The notes beneath the pieces are model-generated. The model did no database searches and was not told the origin of the DNA. It saw only the letters and a program-made list of their open reading frames with translations. A stretch of DNA of 64,000 nt from Oidiodendron maius Zn (lineage: Eukaryota; Ascomycota; Leotiomycetes; Myxotrichaceae): NCBI GenBank assembly GCA_000827325.1, contig KN832884.1, positions 222,953 through 286,952 of the forward strand. The letters run 5' to 3'. Made by a program: the position numbers and the translations under genes. Positions 1 to 12,174 of this stretch are shown piece after piece (positions within the stretch are counted from its first letter, which is position 1; the number at the start of each line of letters is the position of its first letter).

Positions 1-1523
1 AGAACCAAGGGGCATAATACTATTCTACTACCCTAGGACAAAAAACGGACTATAAGATAATTCTACGGACGTCGCATTGCTCCTCCCTCAATCCGCATAC
101 CAAAACTCAAGCTACGAGTCCAATTCCTGGTCTCTCTCGATGGGGTGGAATCGACTCTCGCCATATCCTCCATCCCATGCATCAAATTCTCGCTCTCCAC
201 TCCTCTCATCCCCCCGAATTCTTCGATTTAAATTCCCTGTGTTTACATTTTACATATTTTCCCCCCTGCAATACAAGAAGTGCAATGCGAGACAGGGCAA
301 GGCGAGGCGTCTGGCAAGTCCCCATCCATGTATGCATACTTTTTGCGATCATGCGTTTATTCTGCTATAATATTGATGCCCCACTTTTTATATTTCTCTA
401 AACAAAAGAAAATGGGAGAACAGAAAATATATACATAGGAAGAAGGCTTTTTTCTGTTTTTGTTTATAAATGTATAGGTAGTGGGATGCGTGAGGTCAGG
501 AAAAGAGGAAAGGTGGCTAGGAAGGGAAAGGGAACGGGTTCTTTTTTTAAATTAGATAGGGATAATTGAAAAGAAATGGCATTGACCAAAATCATTGCGG
601 AGATATCGTGAGATTGCGCGAATGAAGAGAGAAGAAGGGATGGGATTTTTTGAAGGATAGAGAGATACGCATTTCATGACGGGTTGTTATTTGGCGAAAG
701 GCGGCAGGGAATTAAAAAGGGGCGACCAAAAGTGTGGGGGGGAATGGATGGCTCAACAAATGATAAAATGGATCCCACTTGAGCCATGAAGCCGCCACAT
801 TACAAGTTGCAACATCAATGATTGGAATTGTAAAGTAAGGATTTGAGCAGACGTTAGTTAAAACTGAACAAGGTGGTTTTACTTACAGATTGAATCTATG
901 TTCACTACTTCAAACGAAAAGTGGAAGTTCTTCCCGTTAACCAAATTTTTATGTTCAATATTTAATTTGTGTCCCAGACCTAAAATTTCAAGTACGCATA
1001 GGCACTTTAGGTAGATATGTAGTGAGGTATTATTCATATATGTAGATACTTGTCTTTTCTATGCACAAAAGAATGTGGGTAATGACACGGAAGAAAGAAA
1101 TCGTTGCAAAGTTTATTTCCTTCGCTCCCGTTCTATCTATATTCAATCCGACCCTCCGATCACATCATTATTCATTCGTGAAATGCCGTGGTCTCCGTAA
1201 CCCCCTGTACCCCGTCCATTATGCCAGAATGGAGGGGCATATTCATCCATCCAAGTTTTGTCAATCGAGTTATGTACCTTTTGCTCTCTTCCCGACCAGG
1301 CCAGGCCAAGCGCCGGAGAGGCAAAAGGTGTAAGATGAAGCACAACGCCAGTGCTAGGTAGTCGTGAAGGCATGCCGTACGAAAGGGATATAGTAAGGTA
1401 GGCGCATGAAATGTAAACACATAAAGCTAGGTGTGAGGAGGTTTGTAGTCCTGTAGGCGTATATGTGCTTTGAGATGGTATCGATATCATCGAAATCATT
1501 TCAAGATGGAAGGATCACGTCTT
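1..1523. other. Intergenic stretch, no gene seen
   Basis: Only short open frames without recognisable domains or splice structure occur here. Base composition is uneven, with A/T-rich runs at about 400-600 and 880-1060. The right end is the 3' flank of the minus-strand transporter gene. The left end may hold the 3' UTR of a gene outside the window, which cannot be tested from this sequence. Confidence 0.5.
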
Positions 1524-3550
1524 CTATGTGGACAGCTCAATGACTTCAATCTTCTCCACATCTCCCCTCGCCTTCTCTCTCTCCTTTGCTGCGTTCCTCT
1601 CGTTCCTCTCTATCGCCCACCGCGTGCCGTTTCGCCACTGCAGGAATAAGAGGGGCGTCAGCAACGATATTATTCCAGCCCACATGGCAAATGTTGGACC
1701 AGCGCCGATGGCGTCGATGACGACTTGCACGATAGCAACGCCACCGGCACCCACGAGGCAGCGCACGAGGTTATTGACCGCTGTGGCAGATGCTGAGGCT
1801 CGGGGGAAAAGGTCCACCACGAGCGTTGAATTCAGTGCGAATATCGAGTTCGCGGTATAGGAGATGAAGAACTGGGCAACGAGTGGGACGGCGAGGCGGT
1901 TGAGCTGCAGGGAGAAGCCGTAGAGCGCTGTAGAAACAATGAATATTGGGAGGAGCCACCATATGCTCCTGAGCCGGGTACGACCGTATGGGAAATCGAC
2001 GAGGTCCTTCTTGAGCAGCACAGTGGAGGGCGGAATGCCCTTCGCTTCGCGGTATCGGCACTCCATGACGGCCCAATCGTGCTTAGAGTGTTTGCCTGTT
2101 ACGTACGACCCGACCATAGAGGCAATGCCATTGGGAAGGAAGATGAGGCCGACTTGTAGGTCTGAGAGGCCGAAGCGGGTCTGGAATAGTGCGGTGGTGC
2201 TGGACGTCACCATGCTCCAGATGCCATAGACAATTGACCCGAAGACAATGATGGTGAAGACGTCCTTCTCGAGGAGTAGTTGGAAGGGGGTAAAGATCAT
2301 GGACAATCTGAAATTTTTCTTCGGGGGCAGGTTGTACTCGATAAGATGTTCTTCAGAAGGTGTGAAGCGATAGTATAGAGGGCGATGGATGCCCTTGAGA
2401 CAGATGCTGCCATTGCCAGCAATGGGACGCAGAGTCTCTGGTAGGAAGACGACGAGGATGAGTAATGCGATAACCCCGCCGCCAAAGAGGAACCAAAAGA
2501 TGGCGTGATAGCCTAGGTACTGGGAGATGATACCCCCAAAGACAGGCCCGATGGCTTGGCCGAACATGCGAACTATCATATTAGCAGTGAAAACATGACT
2601 GAAGGAGTTACTTACTCCCTTGATTGGTTCCAGTGAAAGATCCACGCTCACTTGGCGTTGCAATATCAGCGATAAGGCCTTGACCTGGCATTTGTTAGGG
2701 TAAGTTGAGATGGGAGTGATGTGCACTACCAATAGAGATGGTGGCTGCGCTGCCCGCAGCTTGCAGACCGCGCAGAATCATCAGGGGGGCAAAGCTAGAG
2801 CTGAGTGCAAGACCAAGATTGGCAACAAGATATACAACGAACGTGCCTGACATAATTTAGCATAGCCTAATCAAGAAGATGGATTTCTCACCAATGAATG
2901 TAACTCTTCTTCCCTTTGTATCCGATAATGGTCCCCAAAAGGATGGTGCCACGGCCTGGACAACCATATATACTGTAACTGTAAGACTGAGTGTTGGCGG
3001 GCTGACCTTGATTTCCTGTAGCATTGTTGTTAGGCATGGTCTACAATCAGAGACATCAACGTACCCTGGATATCTGTCCCAAGGCTGGGAAGTATATATT
3101 TGCCGATAGAGATGAAAACATCCCTGCGATAGCGGCAAGGTACATCAATGTCTTCTTCCTCGCTCGAGGGAAGACGTGGTATGGCGGCTCAGGCTGCATC
3201 GTCTCATGAAGAGTACGATATAGACTTCTGGCAGGATGCTTGGGATTAAATACAGGGGTTGAAGCACCTGTATCGACACAAGATGCCTTACTTCCATCGA
3301 CATGGCGAGATATCAGATTTGTTGAACTGCCTTTTGGGCTCCCCAAGCTCGCACCCGTGTTGCTCTCGCTGCCCCACGTACTGCTAGGCGTCACATAGCC
3401 TCTCAGGTTATCGCTGCTTGGATTCGTACTAGGACAAGCAAGCAGCCTGTTGAAGCAGTCATGACTATTAGAGGTAGTCAAAGAGCTCACTGGCTCTTTG
3501 GTCTGGATGCCGCCGGAAGAGGACTCCTTTGTCATATTCGCAGAAGACAT
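1524..3550 (-). CDS. MFS multidrug transporter, DHA1 family (Qdr/Aqr1-like)
   Basis: Proton-coupled drug or organic-ion exporter of the plasma membrane, inferred from family. Five exons read 3550-3065, 3015-2892, 2846-2730, 2684-2616 and 2572-1524, giving 614 aa in one continuous frame; the introns are 43-49 nt, all GT-AG. A Ser/Thr-rich cytosolic N-terminus of about 120 residues precedes TM1 (LSANIYFPALGQIS). MFS motif A is present as GPLSDTKGRR, and the DHA1-typical segment GLIADIATPSERGSFTG follows. The loop between the two six-helix halves carries the usual LPETLRPIAGNGS. The C-terminus is charged (Glu/Arg-rich). The start at 3550 (MSSANM) is preferred; an in-frame Met 18 codons upstream is possible. 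Qdr-type transporters handle quinidine, azoles and polyamines in yeasts; the substrate here is unknown. Confidence 0.9.
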
Positions 3551-5186
3551 AGTAGAGACGCCTTCCACAAGAAGATACTCAATCTCTTGTGGATACAGAA
3601 GCAAATGAAAGACGTTTGGATCTTGGTGTATTTGATATGATCCGTATATCTCGAAATGACATCACGTCAGGACCTGCAACAGATATTGAACATTGCGAAG
3701 GTACACGCCTCACCTTTATAGCCGGTCCTATCTCCCAGCCAAGTGATTAACTGGGCAGCCAAGAAGAAATCGTATTGAACAAAAGAAAAGGCCACGAGTG
3801 AGCACGTTGGCGCTCAATCCCCTATCTTGGCCAGTCGCAGGGCCTCGAGGGACTAACTCGAAGCTCCTGCCCAGCAAAGTAGAACTGTATCCTGCAGCGG
3901 CCATGAACTGCCCAGCCCTAACGATGTGCAATGATGTGCAACAAGGGACATCGCCAATGATGGGCCCTGAACTGCTACTGAGCAGAGACGGGTCTGAATC
4001 ATCTCGACAGAGAGGGTGTCTAAGGTATGGGAGATCCCGTCACTTGCCACGCCAACTCCCGAGCGCCACCTTAGAAGGTTACGGTCTATATGCTGTAGCT
4101 GACACAGCATTGAGCAACAGCAATCTGATAGAGCTTTAGGGCATAAAAATTCCCTGATAACTGAGCTCCACGCCACGCAAACAAATGGTCTGAATGGTTG
4201 CTGCATCACAATCCGGCATGTCCAGCAGGTCCACCGAGAGTCCCACAGCAGGCTGGCGCAGTAGCGACGCAGACAGAATATCCTTCGTATATCCTCATGT
4301 TTCATTGAATTGCATGAGAGTGACATTTAGGTGAACCGCGAGTGGGATTTGCCCGGATGGGGTTGCTGGCGATCCTACGATGCCAAGCGCCGTTTGCCTC
4401 AGGGGTGATCGACTTCCTCGCTTGGCCACTGCCGGAAGATCCTGATGTCAGCCAGATACATGAATTGGCATCTGCCACCCAGTTGAAGATGGGAATTACG
4501 AAATATATAGAGGGAGTGTGGAAGATGTCTATCATCGAAATGTAGGCGGGCAATCAGATGGAGGAGCATGTCTTTGCGGTTTGCGTTTCTGAGGCACACG
4601 CACGAGGAGCCCGAAACGCTGCCAATGAACGACCCTCCAAATCCAGCAACGGCTGATGTTATGACCTGCAGGCAAATTTATGCCCGATTGAAACATATTT
4701 CCGCACTGCATTGGTAAACGCCGCTCGCTCATGGGCCAGAGACATACATCTGAGTGTGGGTGGAGATTGGGTTCGAGAAGAATAAGACTTGGCAAAGAAC
4801 ATCCCTTGCTAAGCCCGATGAGAGTTATAAGAGGAAATTGTGTGCCCACATAGGTGGGTATCAAACGCAAATAGACACACAGATAAACAAACACAAAGAC
4901 ATGTAGACACACAGATATGTAGAGATCCAGACGGGTAAATATACAGATAAGTAGACACCCAAGCATCGCATCATCCCCCCATTCCCACGTACCTTGAGTC
5001 CATAGCAAAACTTAGCAATTACATGCTAATCTCTACGTCATCCCTATAATATGTATGCCTTCATCGGCAGTGGTGGCTTCGGCCAGCATTTCATCCACCA
5101 CCACGTCCGTCTCATCTTATTGTCCTCCATATCTCCTTCCTCCTTGCTGCCGTATTCATTTCCAATGGAACCGCCGTCATCAAACT
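3551..5186. other. Intergenic stretch without a supported gene
   Basis: The left part is the promoter side of the minus-strand transporter. Open frames of 60-160 codons occur on both strands, but they are Cys/Trp/Leu-rich, lack domains and overlap one another, so they look like chance frames. A run around 4850-4950 is enriched in short ACA/AGA-type imperfect repeats. Confidence 0.4.
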
Positions 5187-5838
5187 CTATATTAGATTCG
5201 CCGGGTGGCTCGTTAGCTTCTTCGTCGAGTCGCTACCATAGTTATAGTAGGTCCTCGATATCTGAAGATGGGCCAGACCTGCAGTGACAGCATCTACATT
5301 CATCTCAAACTTGTCCTTCTTCTCCACCCAATACCTTTCTGCATTGTCATTAAGGCGCCATTGGCACGTCAGTTGTAGTAATACTATAGGGTCAGGCATG
5401 ATCTGGTTCCTGACTTACTTTCTCCAGTGCATCCTTCAATGTACACTTCTTCTTAACATCTGTCTCCTTAGTCTCATCAAACTTCCGTAAGAGGAACTGT
5501 GCGTAGAGAGACTCCATCTCCAAACGGCCGGGGACACTGTATCTAAGCTGCACGGCCTTTCTGTCGACGCCTTGAGCAAAGCTGGAGAAATATATGTCCC
5601 TTAATATCTCATAAGTCGTCCCATGAAAATCGGGACATAGCTTAGTCCGACATGGGGTCGATATTAATTTTTCCCAATGCGACCAACAGACTAGTGGTAC
5701 CCCATAACAGTCTTTGAATTCATCCTAATACGTCCAACTGTTCCATTTGTTCTTTGGGACTACTTCACCAAGGAGAAGAGCGTAGGCGATCTGACGAGCA
5801 CCAGGACCTCGAATAGGGGGGTTGTCCTTTGCAGACAT
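5187..5838 (-). pseudogene. Decayed or mis-spliced gene of unknown function
   Basis: Reading down from an ATG at 5838 gives a protein-like frame beginning MSAKDNPPIRGPGARQIAYA. It meets an in-frame TAG at 5727-5725, continues for about 110 sensible codons (including the stretch FAQGVDRKAVQLRYSVPGR), then stops near 5400. A second frame of about 70 codons, with RYWVEKKDKFEMNVDAV, follows to 5187. The amino acid composition is ordinary and unlike the chance frames nearby. Introns of 39 nt (GTAGTC...TATTAG) and about 35 nt (GTAAGT...CTATAG) would reconnect the pieces, but both are shorter than any other intron here (43 nt or more). A pseudogene with one nonsense change and one frame break is the simpler reading. 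No family was recognised. Confidence 0.45.
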
Positions 5839-6020
5839 GATGTGCAGACAAGGCTTTTAGTATATTGGGCAAGAGCCCTGATGGTAGAGAAAAGGGCATA
5901 TTCACTCTTGACAAGATCTCGAAATGTGCTGCAAGTAGCTTACCACTCGACCTCTTTACCTCCTATCTGCCCCTCCAGCACTTCATCAGTTCACTTCTCT
6001 ACAACTCTGCAAAAAGATAT

Positions 6021-6049
6021 CTCGTAGGTAGCTCGTAGGTAGCTCGCAG
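6021..6049. repeat. Short tandem repeat, 11-bp unit
   Basis: Two perfect copies of ctcgtaggtag are followed by a partial third copy ending ctcgcag. This is a simple microsatellite-type expansion with no visible function. Confidence 0.8.
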
Positions 6050-6149
6050 AAGATGTTGCTCTAGTTGCTGCAAAGCAGTTGTGTGTATTTTTTGGGGAAT
6101 ATATAGTATTAAAATAATACTCTACTTGAAATTATTCAAGTTAAGCCAG

Positions 6150-6345
6150 GGTTGAGGTCATACATAACGAGTCTCACCAAAACGAGTGAGAAGGAAAATG
6201 ATGACAATATTTGAAGTGGAGTTGACGACTTGATTCTTAAAACTAGAGGGAGGAGCTACCCTATATATAAGGGTCGCATAAGCAACTCGTCTGTGCCGCA
6301 CAGTGTTGCATACACTGCCACACTAATCCTAGGCAACCCTCAACA
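6150..6345 (+). mobile_element. Candidate solo LTR of a Ty1/copia-like retrotransposon
   Basis: About 196 bp is bounded by a near-perfect inverted terminal pair: ggttgagg at the left, one base from TGTTGAGG, and CCTCAACA at the right. TG...CA-type ends with TGTTG/CAACA are typical of fungal LTRs. A strong TATA-like box (tatatataagg) lies near 6265, where an LTR promoter would sit. No flanking 5-bp target-site duplication is evident and no pol coding sequence is adjacent, so this would be an old, eroded solo LTR. It could instead be a chance inverted repeat. Confidence 0.4.
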
Positions 6346-7426
6346 GAAAATATAACGTTCATAAACGACCTGGGTAGAAGAATAATACCACAAGAGATAG
6401 CGGTACATTGTATATATGACGAACTTAGTGTGGTGTGGCAGCAAACATGTGATCACGGACTAGGAAGCTTAGGAGTTGGGTTATAAATGAATTAAGAAGT
6501 TTTTGGTGTCCAAACACAGTTTCTCGGGAGTTCGGGGAACCCAATCTAGGCGCTAGAGAGGAAACCAGCTGAGTGGTGATCCGGCTAGCCATATACTGAT
6601 ATGGCTCGCCTACAACCACTTATATCAAGGTACCTGACTTTAAGAAAGTCGGGTCTCTTAGGCGTCGTATGAGGCGCCTGGCGGCATAGAAGAGAAACCA
6701 TTGGTGTCTGGTGGTTCTGATATTGCTGTTCCAGAAAGAGACACTTTTGGGTATATAACAGGCACAGGTCTTTAATTTAAGCGCACCCCCCTTTTTCAAC
6801 CTCAATTTTTTGGTCTTCAATACGAAAGGGAATAGAGGACTTCCCCTGGTACACCTTGTTCTTCCCTTAATTTTTTGTAATTTTGAAGGCGTGAATGAAA
6901 GAGATAGCATTTAGATGATCGCAACGTTCAAATTCGACAGCATTCGGCTAACTCGCCAAACTTGGGCGAGATGTTGTTGACAGGGGAAGTTTGAGGTAGA
7001 GCCGCGTATAATGTTGTGATGCACGCGCTTACCGCGTCTAATTAGACGAGAATACTCCCTGTTATCTGTTGGGAATCCCTGTCCCATTAACTCCCTTTCT
7101 TGTGCTCAACGACCTTTTCGGTGCCTGAGATCTTCACGATTGTATCTCTGCCCCCCTGCATTACTCGACATGACTTCGCGGATCTGGCATGCACCTCGTT
7201 ATCACCTTTACCATACCTTCTGATTGAGCAGCTTTCAACAAAGCACCACCCGAACAGGCCACCTTCACAACAACTCCTCACCAGATTGTAGTTTGGGCAG
7301 ACTCCTCTTAGCTGCTACGACAATTACCTGACGACCTCGGAGTGATTACTACAACCAGATCTTCCCATCAACTCTCTGTTTTATTCCTGCTACTCCTCTC
7401 CGCGTCTACCGTACCCCGCTGCCAAG
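6346..7426. other. Intergenic, with a hairpin and the acyltransferase leader
   Basis: No gene is supported. A strong hairpin sits at 6632-6654: ten base pairs with one G:U, built from acctgacttt and aaagtcgggt around a 3-nt loop. The segment at 6313-6327 (ctgccacactaa) is partly repeated in inverted form at 6425-6440. The right end, from about 7080, is pyrimidine-rich on the plus strand and is probably the promoter and 5' leader of the acyltransferase gene. Confidence 0.4.
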
Positions 7427-9783
7427 ATGGCAAAAGAATCTCAGATCCACGAGCACATACCTCACAATACCAAGAAGAAGGAGCAGACTCCAATGACGAA
7501 TTGGATATACGACGTATTCCTCTGGACGTTTTCCATATTGGTCGATCTATTCTTCCGCGAGGTCCACCCCCGCGGATCGTGGAAAGTGCCTAGGAGGGGT
7601 CCTGTAATCTTCGTCGCCGCACCCCATGCAAATCAAGTATGTATGGCTACTAACTAATGGCCACACTTTGCTAATGATAATATTAGTTCGTTGATCCTCT
7701 CATTCTCATGCGGACACTTCGAAGCGAATGCCAGCGCCGGGTCTCCTTTCTCATCGCAGCGAAATCTATGGACAGGTTCCTGATCGGCTGGTTTGCACGA
7801 AAAACAGGTGCGGTTCCTGTTGGCCGAGCTCTTGATATGGTGAAGCCTGCAACTGGGACTATATATCTTCCCGATCCTGTCTCAGATCCCCTCCTTGTTC
7901 GTGGTATTGGCACCAATTTCGAGAGCGAAAACGTTCAAGTGGGGGGTTTATTGGTGCTGCCAAGCGCTGGAGGAACAGCAGCGAATGCCGAGATCGTGGA
8001 GGTTCTGGGGCCGGAAGAGCTCAGGATAAAGAAAGCATTCAAAGGCCCGCATGCTATGAGACAGCTCACTGGCAGGGAGGATATAGACGGGAAAGGGAAT
8101 TTCCTCGACGAAAGCGTCAAGGGAACCAAAGAAGGCTTTGAGGGCTCTAAATTCAAGACTGCGCCGAAGGTTGACCAAACGCAAGTCTATGATGCTGTCT
8201 TTGATCGGCTAAGTGCTGGTGGTGCGGTTGGAATATTTCCTGAGGGTGGCAGTCATGATCGAACAGAGCTGCTTCCTCTGAAAGCCGGGGTTGCAATAAT
8301 GGCCCTTGGAGCACTAGCAGCAGACCCAGAGAGTGGGCTTAAAATTGTCCCTTGCGGGATGAACTACTTCCACGCCCATAAGTTTCGATCTCGGGCTGTG
8401 GTAGAGTTTGGGAACCCGATCGACATTCCAAAAGACCTGGTCGAGCTCTACAGGAGTGGCGAGCGGAGAGAGGCAGTTGGTCAACTCTTGGATACTGTGT
8501 ACCAGGCACTAGTTGCAGTGACCGTTACTAGCCCAGATTATGATACTCTTATGCTTATACAAGCTGCCCGAAGGCTGTACAACCCGACTGGCAAGAAGCT
8601 TCCTCTTCCAATGGTGGTGGAGTTGAATCGAAGGTTAGTTAAAGGATATACACATTACAAAGACGACCCTAGGATTGTGTCTCTGAAGAAGTCCGTCACC
8701 GACTATAACAAACAACTGCGTTACCTCAATATACGCGATCATCAAGTTGAATATGCCAAGTTCTCAGTCCCGAAAGTTCTCTTCCTACTCTTCTACAGAC
8801 TGGGCAAGATCTCGGTCCTCTCGATAGGTGTGCTCCCCGGCCTGGTGCTATTTGCGCCTGTCTTCGTGGCTTCCAAAATAATCAGCATAAAGAAGTCCCG
8901 AGAAGCGTTGGCCGCATCTACAGTGAAGTTACAAGGCCGAGATGTCATGGCAACTTGGAAGTTGCTTGTTGCGCTTGCCTTCGCTCCAATCCTCTACGTT
9001 TTCTACACCATTCTTCTCACATATTGGACATACCGAAACCGAGTTCAAGGATTTGTGCCTGAATGGGTCCCTCTTTGGGCCGTTGTTATCTTTGGGTACA
9101 TATTCTTCCCCGCGATTACCTTTGCCGCTCTCCGTTTCGGCGAAGTCGGCATGGACATCGTCAAGTCACTACGCCCGCTTGTGCTATCTTTGAATCCAAC
9201 ATCGAGCAACACCATCCATAAACTTCAAGAACGAAGGGTACAGCTGAGCGCTGAGGTAACAGAGTTAATAAACACCCTCGGACCTGAAATGTTTCCTGAT
9301 TTTGACTCCGCCCGTATTGTAGCCGATCCCTTCCGCGACGGAGCTGCAAGCCCTATATCTCCAACGCGCGAGGCTTGGCACCGCAGGGATAGTAACCAAT
9401 CTGGAATGTCGTCCGATATTGAGACCTCTCCTAAGCATCGCTCGCACCTCTTTGCACATTTCGGGAGTGGTTCTAGAAATGGCCATATCCCTCGAAATGA
9501 GTCTCTTGGAAACCTGGGCAACATCGGCGTCTTTTCGACTCGGCCATCCTCTACACACCGTAGTCGAAGCAGCAGCCGTGGTGGTGGTGGGCTCTCATTG
9601 AAGGGGTTCAGCACTCTGGACTCTACAGGAGGGTTTGATGAGGCAAGCATGAAGATCAGGGAAGCCATGAAGGTGCGCGGAAGGATGAGAAGGAGAAAGA
9701 GCGAGGTGGCGATGGCAGATGAGGATGAAGAGAGCTATTCTGAACAGAGTGATGATGATAACGACGAGAGAAAAAATGTTTAG
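7427..9783 (+). CDS. Glycerol-3-phosphate/dihydroxyacetone-phosphate O-acyltransferase (Sct1/Gpt2-like)
   Basis: Catalyses the first acylation of glycerolipid synthesis at the ER membrane. Exons 7427-7636 and 7687-9783 give 768 aa, close to yeast Sct1 and Gpt2. The PlsC-type core shows the catalytic His/Asp motif in PHANQ-FVDP (H67, D73, an HX5D spacing), GAVPVGRA at about 111-118, and the glycerol-phosphate-binding block FPEGGSHDRTELLPLKAG from about residue 254. Hydrophobic segments near 431-468, 493-518 and 531-553 anchor it in the membrane. The C-terminal 200 residues are Ser/Arg-rich and acidic, a likely phosphoregulated tail. The single 50-nt intron interrupts the catalytic motif between Gln70 and Phe71, which explains why the long second frame alone lacks its active-site His. 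Which of the two yeast paralogues it matches cannot be decided from this window. Confidence 0.95.
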
Positions 9784-10212
9784 GATGATAGGTTTTGCCT
9801 TGGTTGGGCTGGGATGCACACTTGTAGTTTTTGTAGCTGATGATAGCGCTGGCGTTTGGCAATACCGTATGATGTCTTGCTGATATAATGCTTCCATCCG
9901 GATCGAAAATATTCCAGCTGAAATGCCCTATGCGATTGAATTGCAGTTGCTGGAAATGTAGAAAAGGGTAGTATTTTAAACTTACTTTGATATTGCACAG
10001 CATTCGGTGTTTGCGGGGGGCGGGTGGCGACCTGGGAGAGCAACCGATTGGGCGGATGAGGAATCGTGATGCGTGCAGGTACCCGAGAAAATTAAACGTA
10101 TGATCTTGATCGGAAATATTGAGGAAACAATATCTCGCCAGAACACATAAACTGATACAAGCACAACAGTCCCTTGCACCGCAGAGCAGATTTCTGCTTA
10201 GACTCTGGAGAA
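9784..10212. other. Intergenic between the acyltransferase and erg27
   Basis: This 429-bp stretch holds the 3' UTR of the acyltransferase gene and the promoter of the downstream sterol reductase, transcribed in the same direction. No further open frame is credible. Confidence 0.5.
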
Positions 10213-11896
10213 ATGGGCTTGCCACCATGGGAGACAAGTGACAGCCAGCTGTTCGCACTGATCACAGGGGCAAACAGGTACGAAACTGCATTCCCACTCA
10301 TTGTGAAAGAAATGAGTTGAGCCGGAGCGTTTCCTGCGCCTTCGCATATCCTCAGAATTATTCTGCGGACGACACATAGGTAGCTAATCATTACTGACGC
10401 CATGCAGTGGTCTAGGATACTCCATTGCTGAGCGTCTCACCGACGAGTTCTTAACATCCCCTTCGACCCCTCCGAATAAACACCTCGTGCTGGTACTCAC
10501 CACCCGCTCGCCATTGAAGTCCCGCCTCACCATCAGCCGTCTTCGGGCGCACCTGCGAATCCTCGTCGAGAAGTCTTCCTTTGCGAAGGAACTGCGGAAG
10601 AAGACAGTCGCCGAAGGGCGAGAATACAAATGGGAAGACATGGTGAACAAGGTCCACTTCCTGGCTGTGCAGGCTGACCTGTGCGATTTGAGGAGCGTGT
10701 ATGCTCTGGCGGACCAGTTGGTCAATGGAACGGTGGGTAGCCCAGATGCGACCAATAGCAGCGGGGGAAAGCTGCCATACGGCTCGCCAGGAACGCAGAG
10801 CTTCTCAGAAGATATGCAACAACATCCGGACGCGCTGAGAGGGTCTAACGGCGCGCAAAGGGCGTGGGGCTGGGGTTTAAGTGGTATACGGCTACCGAGA
10901 TTGGATGTGATAGCTCTCAATGCCGGGACTGGAGGCTGGATTGGATTGAATTGGCCCATGGCTATCATGGACGTCTTAACTGATGCTGTCAATTCCACTA
11001 CATGGCCACGGTTCAAGGTGGCCAACTATGGAGCAGTCGTTAAAGCCCAATTACCATCGACTTCGCAAGACTCTGGAGATGGAAAACAACATGATCCACC
11101 ATTAGGAGAAGTCTTCTGCTCAAATTTATTTGGGCATTATATCCTCGCTCATGAGCTCATGCCACTTCTTTCGCGCCCTGCCTCGCCAGACGCACAGACA
11201 AGCGGAAGGATTATCTGGATATCGAGCATTGAAGCACAGCCGCATTCACTCAACATCGATGACGTCCAGGCTTTAAACAGCAGAACTCCTTATGAAAGCT
11301 CTAAGCGCCTGACTGATTTGGTAGCATTGACTTCTAATTTGCCTTCAGTCGCGCGCGTCTCTGCTCCCTATTACGACGCTACCCAAACAATAACAGCTCC
11401 AAAGGAATCAAAAGGCCAACTGGTGAAGCCCGTGATGTATACGACACACCCAGGAGTCTTCAACTCAGATATCCTCCCCCTCCCGACTATTCTGATGTTC
11501 TTTTGGAGGATTTTTGCACTTGTGGCTCGCTGGCTGGGAAGCCCCTGGCATCCGTGCGATCCGTACAAAGCTGCAGTTGCTCCTGTCTGGGTAGCCCTCA
11601 CGGAAGAAGAACGCCTTGAGGAATTTGGTGGAACGGCTGTGAAATGGGGGTCGGCGACAAATTTCTGGGGTGACGAGAGAGTGAAGATGACCGAAGTTGG
11701 CGGGTGGGGGTGGAATGGTAAGGTTGGCGCTATCATGAATGAAGAAAAGAGAAACGGCAGACATAGGGAGGCAATTGATCTCACAGAGGAGGCGAGGGAG
11801 GAGTTTGAGGTTCTTGGCAGCCAGTGTTGGAAGCAGATGGAGGAGCTCCGGTTAGAGTGGGAAAAGCTATTGAAGCCTATAATCAGGAAGAAGTAG
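10213..11896 (+). CDS. erg27: 3-ketosteroid reductase of ergosterol synthesis (Erg27)
   Basis: NADPH-dependent reduction of the 3-keto group during sterol C4 demethylation, with Erg25 and Erg26 on the ER or lipid droplets. Exons 10213-10277 and 10408-11896 give 517 aa, similar to filamentous-fungal Erg27. The short first exon supplies the cofactor motif TGANSGLG (residues 18-25, split by the 130-nt intron at Ser22). LNAGTGGW follows the usual SDR NAG motif. IIWISSIEA carries the catalytic Ser, and the YxxxK pair is Tyr317/Lys321 in PYESSK. A hydrophobic segment near 379-398 (ILMFFWRIFALVARWL) is the probable membrane anchor. Erg27 is the established target of hydroxyanilide fungicides such as fenhexamid; resistance positions cannot be mapped here without an alignment. 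Confidence 0.93.
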
Positions 11897-12174
11897 CGCT
11901 TCCTCGTCGAGAGTACTGAGGAGAAACGCACGTGTTCAACATGATAAGTACATGTAATAATAACCAGGAACAGTCTTGCTCTTATATAATGTGAACTGGT
12001 GCTATATAATGAATAAGTATGAGAATAGTGATGGTTCTCATTGACCCAAACCCCGAAGGGCGAGGGAAATTCCCTTAATTCCATATACACATACACCTCA
12101 TAGTTCCTTCTCTTACACCGTAACACTTCTGGCAGTTTTGGGCTTTAAAGTTAAGGGTACAAGGCATCCAGCAA

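Noticed and set aside
3853-4326. 157-codon minus-strand frame near the transporter
   Set aside because: Very Cys/Trp/Ser-rich, no domain, overlapped by a plus-strand chance frame.
11371-12126. 251-codon minus-strand frame over the end of erg27
   Set aside because: Overlaps conserved erg27 coding sequence antisense; no domain, His/Ser-rich shadow composition.
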